Notes: generated from the letters alone by a model not told the origin. Shown: positions 43,182 through 51,198, counted from the stretch's first letter. The stretch: 64,000 bases of DNA from Oscillospiraceae bacterium (GCA_017518225.1 JAFWVV010000032.1:1-64000), one strand, 5' to 3'. Program-made: numbers and translations.

Positions 43182-43219
43182 AACAGCGTCGACGGCTTTG
43201 CGCTCGGCGCTGTTTTATT
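43182..43219 (+). terminator. Possible terminator after the VanY gene
   Basis: AACAGCG (43182-43188) with CGCTGTT (43208-43214) followed by TTATT; stem of only 7 bp. Confidence 0.4.
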
Positions 43220-43243
43220 ATTCAGATAAGAGGAGAGACTCGC

Positions 43244-43389
43244 ATGAAGCGTGTCTTGAAAAAATATGGAGCTTGATCGCCATTATTGTTCCAATGATGT
43301 TTTTCGCTGCGTTTGTTCTTTCTGCCTCGACGATCGCCTGGGCGGTTTGGGATGCAATATATTCTGATCCGACGAAAACGATGTGGTGA
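43244..43389 (+). pseudogene. Small membrane protein, frame broken in an A-run
   Basis: ATG at 43244 behind AGGAGAGACTCGC starts MKRVLKK, but the frame stops after ten codons. One base less in the phase after the A6 run (43258-43263) opens a frame reading IWSLIAIIVPMMFFAAFVLS and ending DPTKTMW at 43389. Together a 48-residue single-span membrane protein is implied. The ribosome binding site belongs to the upstream phase and the hydrophobic segment to the other, so either a 1-bp deletion or a sequence error is likely. No family recognised. Confidence 0.45.
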
Positions 43390-43458
43390 TCTGTATCCGT
43401 TATTACCCTTAAGCCAGAGGGGCGATAGGAAACATGGATATTACTCGATATAAATGAT

Positions 43459-43491
43459 ACACGCGGAGGATGATGAAAGTCCTCCGCGTGT
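43459..43491 (-). terminator. Probable terminator of the pullulanase gene
   Basis: Perfect 12-bp stem ACACGCGGAGGA/TCCTCCGCGTGT (43459-43470, 43480-43491). U-tract is weak on the minus strand and better on the plus (GATTTTT). Confidence 0.55.
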
Positions 43492-43510
43492 TCGTGATTT
43501 TTGATAGATA

Positions 43511-46171
43511 TTATCTTCTCACCAGCAGAACGCCCCGGGCGGGGACGGTGACGCTGCCGCTGAGGGTTTCACCGCCTGCGGGATAGACCGCATCGCCGGA
43601 AAGCAGAAGCGTCCATGCGCCCTCCGGCAGGGGATAGCTCGTGTCCTCGTCCAGCGGGTTGAGCACCGCATAAGCGACGATGCGCCCCTGGAAGCGATAG
43701 CTGAGTACAATGCGCATATCGTCAAGCAGCTCGCCGTGCACGTCTTCGGCGCGCGTCAGGAAGACGTTTTCCTTGCGCAGAGCGATTAACTCGCGGTAAA
43801 ACTCTTTCATCTCCCAGACGGGGGTGTCCGGCTGCAGCGCCTCCCAGTCGATATTGTTCACGGCGTCGGAGGAGGCGTAGCTGTTCTCGTCGCCGTCTTT
43901 GCTGCGAAGCATCTCTTCACCGGCAAGGAAGAAGGGCATGCCGCGACTGATCATCACAGCGGCGGCGGCGAAGCGGTTCATCGCCAAGAGCTCGTCCTCG
44001 CTCGCGTCCGGGCGGCTCAAATGCAGCTTGTCCCAAAGGGTGTTGTTGTCGTGCGAGGACGTGTAGTTGACGACCATCGCGCGATCGACGCTCCAGCTTG
44101 TGCCGGAGGATTTTACGCCGCCCTGCAGCCCAAAAATGACCTGATTGGCGCTGAGCTTGTTGACCTTGCCGCTGATGTAGCCGGTGTCCTTGCGGTCAAA
44201 GACGCTGCCCTTGAGCCCGTCACGGATCGCGTCGTTGAAGACGGCGATGCTGCCGATGGCGTCGGAAGAGGCTTTGATCTGCCGGATGTTCGCTTGGGTC
44301 GCCTGCGCGTTCGGGTTGAGGGGTGTGCTGCCGCCCGTCCAGCCCTCGCCGTAGATCAGCGCCTGGGGATTGACTGCGTGTACCGCCTGTTCAATGGCCT
44401 GCATGGTATCCAGATCATGCAGCGCCATCAGGTCAAAGCGGAAGCCGTCAAGCTGGTATTCCTCCGCCCAATAGCGGACGGAGTCGACCATGTACTTGCG
44501 CATCATGGCGCGTTCGGAGGCGGTCTCGTTGCCGCAGCCGCTGCCGTTGGAGGGCGCGCCGTCGGCGGTGAAGCGGTAGTAGTAATAGGGGACAATCCGA
44601 TTGAGATTGGAGTCGAGCGCGTAGGTGTGGTTATAGACGACGTCCATCACAACGCCGATGCCGCTGCGATGCAGGCTCTGCACCATCTGCTTGAATTCCT
44701 TCACGCGCACCTCGCCGTGATAGGGGTCGGTGGCGTAGCTGCCCTCGGGGACGTTGTAGTTTTTCGGGTCGTAGCCCCAGTTGAACTGACCGTCAGGGTT
44801 TCGCTCGTCTACGGTGGCGTAGTCGTAGACCGGCTGGAGATGAACGTGCGTGATCCCCAGCTCCTTCAGGTAATCCAGCCCGACGGCAGCGCCTTTGCGG
44901 TTTTGCAGGCCGCTCTCGGTAAAGGCGAGATATTTGCCGGGATACTGTGAGGCGTCAATGCGCTGAGAGAAGTCGCGCACATGCACTTCCCAGATTACGG
45001 CCTCGGTGTAGGACTTCAGCGAGGACAGCGCGGCGCTGTCCGCATCCCGAAAGCCGGAGGGATCGGTCTGGGTCAAATCCACAACCATACCGCGCTCGCC
45101 GTTGACGCCGGTGCTGCGGGCATAGGGATCCACCGCCTCCTGCGTGCCGAGCGCTGTCGTAACGGAATAGGTATAATAGGCGCCGTGACTGCAGGGCGCG
45201 GTCACGCTCCACACGCCCTTGTCGCCGCGCGCCATATCCATGCGCGCATAGGCTTCGCCGCCGTCGCCGTCAGAAAAGAGATTCAGCGTGACGGCGCTTG
45301 CCGTCGGCGCCCAGAGTTTAAATTCCGTCTCGTCGCCGCGGATCGTCGCGCCGAGATCGTCGCCGGTGTAGACGTATTCGTCAATGAAGGCCTGCGAATC
45401 AAAGATTTCGGTCGGCAGCGCGGTCACAGCGCCGTAGCCCTCGATTTCGACGGTATAGGAGCGGCAGAGATCCAGCGGCTCGCCGAGCGTGATGACGCCG
45501 GTGATAACCTCGTTGTGCAGGCTGCTCAGTTCGGTCACGGGCAGACTGCGCGTGCCGTCTGAAACGCGCACCTGCTCCGTGGAGCTCAAACGCGCGGCGG
45601 GCGAGATGAAGTAACGAATTTCCGTGGGGGAGATGATGCCGGCCAGGGTGAAGTTTCGGATCGGCTGCAAGGTCAAACCACCGTCCTCGCTGTGATATTG
45701 GGTTTTGTCGCCGGGTTTCAGGTAGATTACGGTGTCGCCGTCCATGCGGACAAAGCGATCCTCGTCGTAATCCTTTACCGCCTCGCCCCAGCTGCTGCCG
45801 CCGGGCTCCGAGCAGTCGCGCCGGACGATGAAGCCGACCTCCTGCACCTCTTCGGGGACGTTGACGACGACTTTGGCGCCATAGGCGCAGGGGTGGAAGC
45901 GCTCGCCGTGCCCGTCCGCGCCGGGAAACCAAAGCCAGACGTCGCACTTGTCATAGTCGGCGCTGCCATGCCGCCAGTAGAGCGTCAGCTGCTTACAGCC
46001 TTCCGCGCGCGGCAGCGTGTACTCGTTGGAATCAGGTGTGACAGGCTGCGCCGCGTCAGCGGGCGGCTCTGAGGCCGCTGCGCCGGGAGAGGGGGCTTTG
46101 GCACATCCGGACAGCAGACCCGCCATCAGCAAGGCCGTCAGCAGCAGCGCAAGAGCGCATTTGATTTTCAT
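43511..46171 (-). CDS. pulA: Type I pullulanase, cell-surface lipoprotein
   Basis: An 886-residue exported lipoprotein: signal with lipobox LSGC (Cys23), a low-complexity linker, a CBM41-like domain (TLYWRHGSADYDKCDVWLWF), a further beta domain, CBM48 (FKLWAPTASAVTLNLFSDG) and a GH13_14 catalytic barrel with DVVYNHTYA, the nucleophile region GFRFDLMALHD, the acid YGEGWTGG and SSHDNNTLWD, then a beta C-terminal domain. It cleaves alpha-1,6 branches in pullulan, starch and glycogen, feeding sugars to importers. The start at 46171 is fixed by GGAGGTGCTTGCCATG; the longer frame lacks a site. Confidence 0.95.
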   Translation of the reverse strand: MKIKCALALLLTALLMAGLLSGCAKAPSPGAAASEPPADAAQPVTPDSNEYTLPRAEGCKQLTLYWRHGSADYDKCDVWLWFPGADGHGERFHPCAYGAKVVVNVPEEVQEVGFIVRRDCSEPGGSSWGEAVKDYDEDRFVRMDGDTVIYLKPGDKTQYHSEDGGLTLQPIRNFTLAGIISPTEIRYFISPAARLSSTEQVRVSDGTRSLPVTELSSLHNEVITGVITLGEPLDLCRSYTVEIEGYGAVTALPTEIFDSQAFIDEYVYTGDDLGATIRGDETEFKLWAPTASAVTLNLFSDGDGGEAYARMDMARGDKGVWSVTAPCSHGAYYTYSVTTALGTQEAVDPYARSTGVNGERGMVVDLTQTDPSGFRDADSAALSSLKSYTEAVIWEVHVRDFSQRIDASQYPGKYLAFTESGLQNRKGAAVGLDYLKELGITHVHLQPVYDYATVDERNPDGQFNWGYDPKNYNVPEGSYATDPYHGEVRVKEFKQMVQSLHRSGIGVVMDVVYNHTYALDSNLNRIVPYYYYRFTADGAPSNGSGCGNETASERAMMRKYMVDSVRYWAEEYQLDGFRFDLMALHDLDTMQAIEQAVHAVNPQALIYGEGWTGGSTPLNPNAQATQANIRQIKASSDAIGSIAVFNDAIRDGLKGSVFDRKDTGYISGKVNKLSANQVIFGLQGGVKSSGTSWSVDRAMVVNYTSSHDNNTLWDKLHLSRPDASEDELLAMNRFAAAAVMISRGMPFFLAGEEMLRSKDGDENSYASSDAVNNIDWEALQPDTPVWEMKEFYRELIALRKENVFLTRAEDVHGELLDDMRIVLSYRFQGRIVAYAVLNPLDEDTSYPLPEGAWTLLLSGDAVYPAGGETLSGSVTVPARGVLLVRR

Positions 46172-46208
46172 GGCAAGCACCTCCGGTTTGTGTTGTTTTG
46201 ATAGTGTT

Positions 46209-46237
46209 ATCCTACCACTTTCGCCGGTGTTCGTCAA
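46209..46237 (-). promoter_or_regulatory. Promoter of the pullulanase gene
   Basis: Minus strand TTGACG (46232-46237), 17-bp spacer, TAGGAT (46209-46214), with extended TGG. Confidence 0.7.
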
Positions 46238-46250
46238 ATGAATCGGGACG

Positions 46251-46286
46251 AAAAAACAGCCTGTGCGCCGCAGGACGCACAGGCTG
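46251..46286 (-). terminator. Terminator of the aminotransferase gene
   Basis: Perfect 11-bp stem CAGCCTGTGCG/CGCACAGGCTG (46257-46267, 46276-46286), followed on the minus strand by TTTTTT. Confidence 0.88.
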
Positions 46287-46301
46287 GAAAAAGTTTGGAA
46301 T

Positions 46302-47579
46302 TTACTCGGCCAAAAGCTTGTTGAGCGCGGCGAGCTTCATGCTGGAGCAGTAGATGTCCATCGCCTGCTCAAGCTGCTCGATGGGCGGCAGGGAGGGGGC
46401 GACGCGCATATTGCTGTCCTGCGGATCCTTGCCGTAGGGGAAGGTGGCGCCGGCGCCGGTCATGGTGAGGCCGGCCTCCTTGCAAAGCTGCCAGGTCGCC
46501 CTGGCGATGCCGGGCATGGTGTTAACGCTGACAAAATAGCCGCCGTTGGGCTTTTCCCAGTGGGCAATGCCGAGCGGAGCGATCTCGCGGTCGAGGTTAT
46601 CCAGCACACAGCGGAATTTCGGCCCGAGGATAGATGCGTGCAGCTTCATTTTGGCGAGCACGCCGTCCTTGTCCTTGAAGTAGCGCACGTGACGCAGCTG
46701 GTTGACCTTGTCGTAGGAGATGACCTGTGCGTTGAGCAGCTTTTTGGTGTACTCCATGTTGTGCTCGCTGCAGGCGAAGACGGACACGCCCGCGCCCGGG
46801 AAGGTGATCTTGGAGGTGGAGGCGAATTCAAAGACCATGTCGGCATTGCCGTACTTGGCGCACTCGCTCAAAATGTCCGGGAAGGGAACGTAGTCGCCGA
46901 AGAACTCGTGGACGATATAGGCGTTGTCCCACATCAGCAGAAAGTCCTTGGCGGCGGGCTTCATTGAAGCGATGCGGCGGATGGTCTCCGCGCTGTAGAT
47001 GATGCCGTCGGGGTTGGAATACTTCGGTACGCACCACATGCCGCGCACGTCCTCGTCGCGGATCAGCTCCTCAACCACGTCCATGTCGGGGCCTTCGGAG
47101 GTCATCGGCACGGTGATCATCTCCATGCCGAAGCTCTCGGAAATCGTAAAATGACGATCATAGCCGGGGGCAGGGCAGAGCCACTTGACCTTGTCGAGCC
47201 TGGCCCAGGGCTTGTCGCTGTTGACACGGCCGTGGGTGTAGCATTTGGCAATCGTGTCGTACATCATCTGCAGCGAGGCGCTGCCGCCGACAAAAATGTT
47301 CTCCGGCTTCACGCCCAGCAGATCGGCGAAAAGCTTGCGGCAGGCGGGCAGACCCTCAAGGTTGCCGTAGTTGCGCGCGTCAATGCCGTCGCTGTTGAAG
47401 TCGCTGTCCGGGCGCAGCACGTCCAGAATGTCGCTGACCATGTCAAGCTGCTGCTTGCTGGGCTTGCCGCGCGCCATGTTCAGGCTCAGTCCCTGCGCCT
47501 TGAGCGCATCGTAGTGCGCCTGTACCTTTTCCCGCTCCTCCAGGAGCTCGGCCTTCGTCATTTCGGTATACTGTTTCAT
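46302..47579 (-). CDS. PLP aminotransferase (aspartate aminotransferase subfamily Ic-like)
   Basis: A 425-residue PLP enzyme with LNMARGKPSKQQLDM near the N-terminus and the Schiff-base lysine in FASTSKITFPGAG (about residue 251). This is the Pfam PF12897 group (subfamily Ic aspartate aminotransferases, long annotated as MocR-like aminotransferases). It probably moves amino groups between aspartate or alanine and 2-oxoglutarate. Single gene with a leader of about 85 nt. Confidence 0.9.
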   Translation of the reverse strand: MKQYTEMTKAELLEEREKVQAHYDALKAQGLSLNMARGKPSKQQLDMVSDILDVLRPDSDFNSDGIDARNYGNLEGLPACRKLFADLLGVKPENIFVGGSASLQMMYDTIAKCYTHGRVNSDKPWARLDKVKWLCPAPGYDRHFTISESFGMEMITVPMTSEGPDMDVVEELIRDEDVRGMWCVPKYSNPDGIIYSAETIRRIASMKPAAKDFLLMWDNAYIVHEFFGDYVPFPDILSECAKYGNADMVFEFASTSKITFPGAGVSVFACSEHNMEYTKKLLNAQVISYDKVNQLRHVRYFKDKDGVLAKMKLHASILGPKFRCVLDNLDREIAPLGIAHWEKPNGGYFVSVNTMPGIARATWQLCKEAGLTMTGAGATFPYGKDPQDSNMRVAPSLPPIEQLEQAMDIYCSSMKLAALNKLLAE

Positions 47580-47670
47580 AGCTGGATCCTTTCACCTTTT
47601 TCCGGGGCTGTTTTGCCGCACGGGCGCCGCCGGTATTCTTATTTGCAGAGAAAAGAAACTTGCTTTTTCA

Positions 47671-47699
47671 AGCATATCACAAAGGCTGAGATACATCAA
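47671..47699 (-). promoter_or_regulatory. Promoter of the aminotransferase gene
   Basis: Minus strand TTGATG (47694-47699), 17-bp spacer, TATGCT (47671-47676). Confidence 0.65.
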
Positions 47700-47781
47700 G
47701 GGGGGCAAAATGAAAAATTCACCGGAAAATGAAAATAGAAGCTTTTGCCAAAAACTGTCGCTTTCCTTTTGCCGGCGGCTG

Positions 47782-47790
47782 TGGTAAAAT
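47782..47790 (+). promoter_or_regulatory. Extended -10 promoter of the TSUP gene
   Basis: TGGTAAAAT (47782-47790), with a weak -35 (TTTCCT). Confidence 0.5.
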
Positions 47791-47831
47791 ATGCGGCGGA
47801 GTTTTTGCAATTGGAGAGGGGGAATGGTGCG

Positions 47832-48605
47832 ATGCTGTTTCCAATGGAGCTGACGTTGAAAATGGCGCTGATCGTAGTCGTCGGCGTGTTTTTCGCGGGC
47901 TTTGTCGATGGGATCGCCGGCGGCGGTGGTCTGATTTCGGTGCCGGCCTATCTGCTGGCAGGGCTTCCGGCGCACCTGGCGCTGGGCACCAATAAGCTTT
48001 CCTCATGCATCGGCACGAGCGTATCGACAGCGCGCTATATTCGCAGCGGCTATATCAACTGGCGGCTGGGCATCCCCTCCGCGGCGCTGGCGCTGCTTGG
48101 CGCGCATCTGGGCACACGGCTGCAGCTTGCCGTGGACGAGCGATATATCAAGGGCATGCTTCTGCTCGTGCTGCCCTTGGCGGCTGCGGTGGTATTGCGA
48201 AAACGCGCCCTGCCGGAAGAAGGCGGGGAGATCGCGCCGCGCCATCAGGCAGCGATTGTGCTGCTTGCCTCGCTTCTGATCGGCACCTACGACGGCTTTT
48301 ACGGGCCGGGCACGGGCAGCTTTCTGCTGCTGGCCTATTGTGCGTTGGGCAAGCTGGATCTGCGCACGGCCTCCGGTAACGTCAAGCTCGTCAATCTCTC
48401 CAGCAATTTCAGCGCGCTGCTGACCTCGCTGGCAAACGGCAAGGTCTTTTTGGCGCTGGGGCTGCTTGCCGCGGTGACATCAATTGCGGGGCACTATCTC
48501 GGTTCGGGACTGGCCATCAAGGACGGAGCGAAGGTTGTCCGCCCGGTGATTTTGACGGTGCTGGCGCTGCTGGCGGTTAAAATTTTGATGGAACTGATTG
48601 GATAA
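47832..48605 (+). CDS. TSUP-family (TauE/SafE) transporter
   Basis: A 257-residue membrane protein with eight hydrophobic segments, opening GVFFAGFVDGIAGGGGLISVPAYLL and repeating GTYDGFYGPGTGSFLL, the two TauE/SafE repeats. The family exports or imports small anions such as sulfite, sulfoacetate or hydrogen sulfide; no substrate can be assigned. The start at 47832 uses GAGAGGGGG; a longer frame begins inside the promoter. Confidence 0.9.
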   Translation: MLFPMELTLKMALIVVVGVFFAGFVDGIAGGGGLISVPAYLLAGLPAHLALGTNKLSSCIGTSVSTARYIRSGYINWRLGIPSAALALLGAHLGTRLQLAVDERYIKGMLLLVLPLAAAVVLRKRALPEEGGEIAPRHQAAIVLLASLLIGTYDGFYGPGTGSFLLLAYCALGKLDLRTASGNVKLVNLSSNFSALLTSLANGKVFLALGLLAAVTSIAGHYLGSGLAIKDGAKVVRPVILTVLALLAVKILMELIG

Positions 48606-48611
48606 ACGAAA

Positions 48612-48640
48612 AAGCGGCGCTGCGGATGGCAGCGCCGCTT
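48612..48640. terminator. Bidirectional terminator after the TSUP gene
   Basis: Perfect 12-bp stem AAGCGGCGCTGC/GCAGCGCCGCTT, T-rich on the minus side (CTTTTTCG). Confidence 0.85.
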
Positions 48641-48642
48641 GA

Positions 48643-48870
48643 TTATGTCTGCAAAATCGTATGCCAAAGCGCCTTGAGCTGATCTTCCAGAATGATCCAT
48701 AGCTCGTCAAGCGCCTTGAATTCCTCCAAAGCCTGCTTCATTTCTTCAGAGTCCATAGAAAAACCCTGCGCAGACAAACGCGTGAAGCGCGCCCGCGCCT
48801 CCTTAAGCTCGAGACTGACCTGATAGAGCTTTTCCGTAGAACGGATTATCAAGTCCTTTTTGTGGTCCAT
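48643..48870 (-). CDS. Small coiled-coil protein of unknown function
   Basis: A 75-residue, charged helical protein with heptad-like spacing (STEKLYQVSLELKEARARFT, EEMKQALEEFKALDELW). The start at 48870 was chosen because GGAGGG lies 8 bp before it, not before the ATG 15 bp upstream. No family recognised; the size and composition resemble Spo0E-like or regulatory adaptor proteins, but there is no such motif. Confidence 0.65.
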   Translation of the reverse strand: MDHKKDLIIRSTEKLYQVSLELKEARARFTRLSAQGFSMDSEEMKQALEEFKALDELWIILEDQLKALWHTILQT

Positions 48871-48987
48871 ATTCTTGCCCTCCATTTTGCGCTGTTCCTT
48901 GAGCCAATTATATTATAATCGGAAAATAAACGCAAGCGCGTATACGCAAATGCGTCTCAAAACCTAAAATGTCCTTGAGGTGATATG

Positions 48988-49230
48988 ATGTTTGTCAAGG
49001 ACGCTGTGGTGCGACGCTTTATGGATATTTGCAGGCAACGCGGTATCAAAGCCAATGAATTGGCAAATTTGGCGGGTGTTACGCCATCTACGGTTTACAG
49101 CATGATGAGCGAAAAGAGAAGAGATCTTTCCATCATCACGATCAAGAAACTCTGCGACGGCTTAGATATGAGCTTGGGCGAGTTCTTTTCCACGCCGGAG
49201 TTTGACGCACTGGAGCAGGAGATCCGGTAA
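48988..49230 (+). CDS. Xre-family (Cro/CI-type) DNA-binding protein, copy 1
   Basis: An 80-residue protein with a helix-turn-helix (RGIKANELANLAGVTPSTV, residues about 18-36) and a C-terminal module ending CDGLDMSLGEFFSTPEFDA. Two ATG codons lie at 48985 and 48988; the second has better spacing to GAGGTG. The last 26 residues are almost identical to the protein at 49650-49892. Confidence 0.85.
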   Translation: MFVKDAVVRRFMDICRQRGIKANELANLAGVTPSTVYSMMSEKRRDLSIITIKKLCDGLDMSLGEFFSTPEFDALEQEIR

Positions 49231-49327
49231 TACACGAAAAAAGGAACAGGGGCGCTCAGGCTCGTAAGACACATGACGCATTCAGCGCTTTTCAAACACC
49301 TATCTACCTGTATGGTTTATTTTGCAT

Positions 49328-49344
49328 TGTCCTATAACAGGACA
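49328..49344 (+). promoter_or_regulatory. Palindromic operator before the second Xre gene
   Basis: TGTCCT-ATAAC-AGGACA is a perfect inverted repeat with a 5-bp centre. TATACG at 49363-49368 is a plausible -10, and AGGACA would be its -35, so the site overlaps the promoter; a related TTGTC/GACAA lies at 49376-49394. Autoregulation by an Xre protein is likely. Confidence 0.55.
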
Positions 49345-49408
49345 TATTCTTTTGTTCAATAGTATACGCTAATCCTTGTCCTAAGTCAAGACAAAGGAGC
49401 GTATGATA

Positions 49409-49648
49409 ATGGCGAGAATTATCGACGGGATAGCCCAAAACATGGTAGGGGATAAAGTACGGAAATTGCGCCTGGAACAAAAAATTAGTCAACAGATGTT
49501 ATCAAATCGGCTGGAGACGCTTGCCATTTATATCTGCCGTGGCTCTATCTCCCGCATTGAGGATAAGCAGCGCACAGTGACCGATATTGAACTGTATGGC
49601 CTGGCAAAGGTGCTGGGTGTTTCTATTGAAGAACTGTTTAGGGATTGA
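49409..49648 (+). CDS. Xre-family DNA-binding protein, copy 2 (distinct)
   Basis: A 79-residue Cro/CI-like helix-turn-helix protein (VRKLRLEQKISQQMLSNRLE, then SRIEDKQRTVTDIELYGLAK). It ends SIEELFRD, so it does not carry the repeated C-terminal module of the other two. An earlier ATG at 49403 exists, but the AGGAG is too close to it. The next gene starts one base after its stop. Confidence 0.82.
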   Translation: MARIIDGIAQNMVGDKVRKLRLEQKISQQMLSNRLETLAIYICRGSISRIEDKQRTVTDIELYGLAKVLGVSIEELFRD

Positions 49649-49649
49649 C

Positions 49650-49892
49650 ATGGACACAATCACCGCAATCAAAAACAGAATTCTTTGTTTGTGTGAAGAA
49701 CGGAATTTAACAATCAATAAACTTGCTACGATGTGCGCGTTACCACCTTCATCCGTGAAAAACATCTTATATGGAAGAAGCACAGATCCAAAGATATTGA
49801 CCGTTAAGAAAATTTGCGACGGTCTGGACATGAGCTTGGGCGAGTTTTTCTCCACGCCGGAGTTTGACGCGCTGGAGCAGGAGATCCGGTAA
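49650..49892 (+). CDS. Xre-family DNA-binding protein, copy 3
   Basis: An 80-residue protein with a helix-turn-helix (ERNLTINKLATMCALPPSSV) and the C-terminal module ICDGLDMSLGEFFSTPEFDA shared with the first protein. The stop of the upstream gene overlaps its ribosome binding site (TTTAGGG), so the two form an operon. The N-terminal halves of copies 1 and 3 differ, so the module was duplicated or converted. Confidence 0.85.
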   Translation: MDTITAIKNRILCLCEERNLTINKLATMCALPPSSVKNILYGRSTDPKILTVKKICDGLDMSLGEFFSTPEFDALEQEIR

Positions 49893-50035
49893 AAGAGTTT
49901 TTCCCGTTGCATGACGGGTTGGTGACCCGTACGGGACTCCCCGCCTGCGGGCGGGCCGCCTCGCGGGGAAAACGTGCCACCGGCACGTTTTCTAACACCG
50001 CTCGGTTCGAGTCCCGCGGGGGACGGAGATATCAA
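49893..50035. repeat. GC-rich palindromic repeat block beside the tRNA-Glu
   Basis: Contains CCCCGC...GCGGGG arms (about 49939-49968), AAAACGTGCC/GGCACGTTTT (49969-49990) and T-arm-like sequence in both orientations. It looks like a structured extragenic repeat that has captured or copied part of a tRNA. No reading frame in it is believable. Confidence 0.6.
49919..49939. repeat. 21-bp copy of the tRNA-Glu 3' end
   Basis: TTGGTGACCCGTACGGGACTC at 49919-49939 is identical to 50071-50091, the CCA end, acceptor and T-arm of the tRNA-Glu. The distance is 152 bp. Between them is a GC-rich palindromic stretch and, at 50004-50016, GGTTCGAGTCCCG, the same T-arm in inverted orientation. Confidence 0.75.
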
Positions 50036-50070
50036 AAACAACAGCCCCACCAGAGGTGGAGCTGTTGTTT
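50036..50070 (-). terminator. Terminator of the tRNA operon
   Basis: 15-bp stem with one mismatch (50037-50051 with 50055-50069), followed on the minus strand by TTTTTGAT. Confidence 0.85.
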
Positions 50071-50071
50071 T

Positions 50072-50146
50072 TGGTGACCCGTACGGGACTCGAACCCATG
50101 TTACCGCCGTGAAAGGGCGGTGTCTTAACCACTTGACCAACGGGCC
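50072..50146 (-). tRNA. tRNA-Glu (anticodon TTC)
   Basis: 75 nt including an encoded CCA. Acceptor stem GGCCCGT/ACGGGTC, D-arm, anticodon stem CCGCC...GGCGG with loop CTTTCAC, and T-arm GGGTTCGAGTCCC. Transcribed after tRNA-Met. Confidence 0.96.
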
Positions 50147-50181
50147 GGATTGCGGCGCGATCAAAAAAGATCGCGCCAATT

Positions 50182-50258
50182 TGGTAGCGGCACCTGGATT
50201 CGAACCGGGGACACTGCGGGTATGAACCGCATGCTCTAGCCAACTGAGCTATGCCGCC
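50182..50258 (-). tRNA. tRNA-Met (anticodon CAT)
   Basis: 77 nt including encoded CCA. Anticodon loop TTCATAC within stem GCGG...CCGC, D-arm AGCTCAGTTGGCTAGAGC and T-arm GGTTCGAATCC. The absence of the GGG/CCC anticodon stem argues against initiator tRNA; a CAT tRNA may also be the Ile2 species. Confidence 0.95.
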
Positions 50259-50282
50259 ATGTGCTGCCGAAACAGCATTGGA

Positions 50283-50311
50283 ATTGTATCAGACCATAGC
50301 CCGGTTGTCAA
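50283..50311 (-). promoter_or_regulatory. Promoter of tRNA-Met/tRNA-Glu
   Basis: Minus strand TTGACA (50306-50311), 17-bp spacer, TACAAT (50283-50288). Confidence 0.85.
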
Positions 50312-50337
50312 CTCTTTTTTTCATTTTTCAGCGGATA

Positions 50338-51084
50338 TTATGCCGCGGGCGTCAAATAATCCAGAGGATTGACGGCGCTTCCCTTGATTTCCATGGAGAA
50401 GTGCAGGTGAGAGGCCTGGGCAATCTCGCCAAGGGCGCTGCGGCCGACGGCGCCAATCGCCTGACCGACTTCCACGTGGCTGCCGACGGAGACAGCGGGT
50501 TTATCCTCCAAATTGGCGTAGACCGTTTTGCTGCCGTCGTCGTGGCGGATGACGATTACGGTGCCAAGCAAATCGCTGTGGTCGACGCTCTCGACCGTAC
50601 CGGAGCCGGCAGCCTGAACAGAGGCGCCGCGCTCGGCCAGAATGTCAATGCCGTTGTGGCTGCGCCAGTCCTGCATGGTTGGATCATAGCTCAGGCGATT
50701 GCCGCTGTGACCGCGCTCAATCGCGCCGGTGAGCGGCCAGACAAAGACGGGAGCTGCTGCCTCGACCGTAAGGCTTTCGCCTTGCTCTGCGGCTTCAGGC
50801 GGCGTATGCAAGCCAGCGTCTGTCACTGCAGGAGCGGCCTCCTCCAGCACGGGCGCGGCGGCGCCGTCGTCTTTGGGCTTTGCGGGAATGATAATGGTTT
50901 CGACGCGCGGGGCGTCTTTGCTGTTGGCATTGGTCTGGAGGACGTCTTCCATCATAGTCTTATTTCCGGCCGCCATCATCCAGGCGGACGCGCCGATCAC
51001 AGCGGCGCACAGGAAAAGGACTATGTAGAAGCCCTTTCCGGAAAGAAATTTCTCCAGCCCTCTGCCGGAGCTGCTGCTGTTCAT
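50338..51084 (-). CDS. M23 metallopeptidase, SpoIIQ-like
   Basis: A 248-residue protein. A short N-terminus precedes one transmembrane segment (GFYIVLFLCAAVIGASAWM), then a Ser/Ala-rich linker and an LytM domain with SHNGIDI (zinc His and Asp), VIRHDDGSKTVYANL and ASHLHFSMEIKG (HxH). The transmembrane start and length resemble SpoIIQ, the forespore partner of SpoIIIAH; since the zinc residues are intact it should be catalytically active. Start supported by GGAGGTAAGTTTATG. Confidence 0.88.
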   Translation of the reverse strand: MNSSSSGRGLEKFLSGKGFYIVLFLCAAVIGASAWMMAAGNKTMMEDVLQTNANSKDAPRVETIIIPAKPKDDGAAAPVLEEAAPAVTDAGLHTPPEAAEQGESLTVEAAAPVFVWPLTGAIERGHSGNRLSYDPTMQDWRSHNGIDILAERGASVQAAGSGTVESVDHSDLLGTVIVIRHDDGSKTVYANLEDKPAVSVGSHVEVGQAIGAVGRSALGEIAQASHLHFSMEIKGSAVNPLDYLTPAA

Positions 51085-51162
51085 AAACTTACCTCCGTTT
51101 ACGAGAATTGGTTTGCATAGCTATTGTTTCCTGTAAAGGGAGGCTTTATACAAGTCTTTGCA

Positions 51163-51198
51163 CGAAAAAAACGAGAAGCCCGGTTGAGCTTCTCGTTT
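51163..51198 (-). terminator. Terminator of the enolase gene
   Basis: Perfect 11-bp stem AAACGAGAAGC/GCTTCTCGTTT (51169-51179, 51188-51198) followed on the minus strand by TTTTTCGTG. Confidence 0.9.

Noticed and set aside
49893..50035. Reading frames in the GC-rich block beside tRNA-Glu
   Set aside because: Proline/glycine/arginine-rich runs produced by palindromes; no ribosome binding site and no homologue recognisable.
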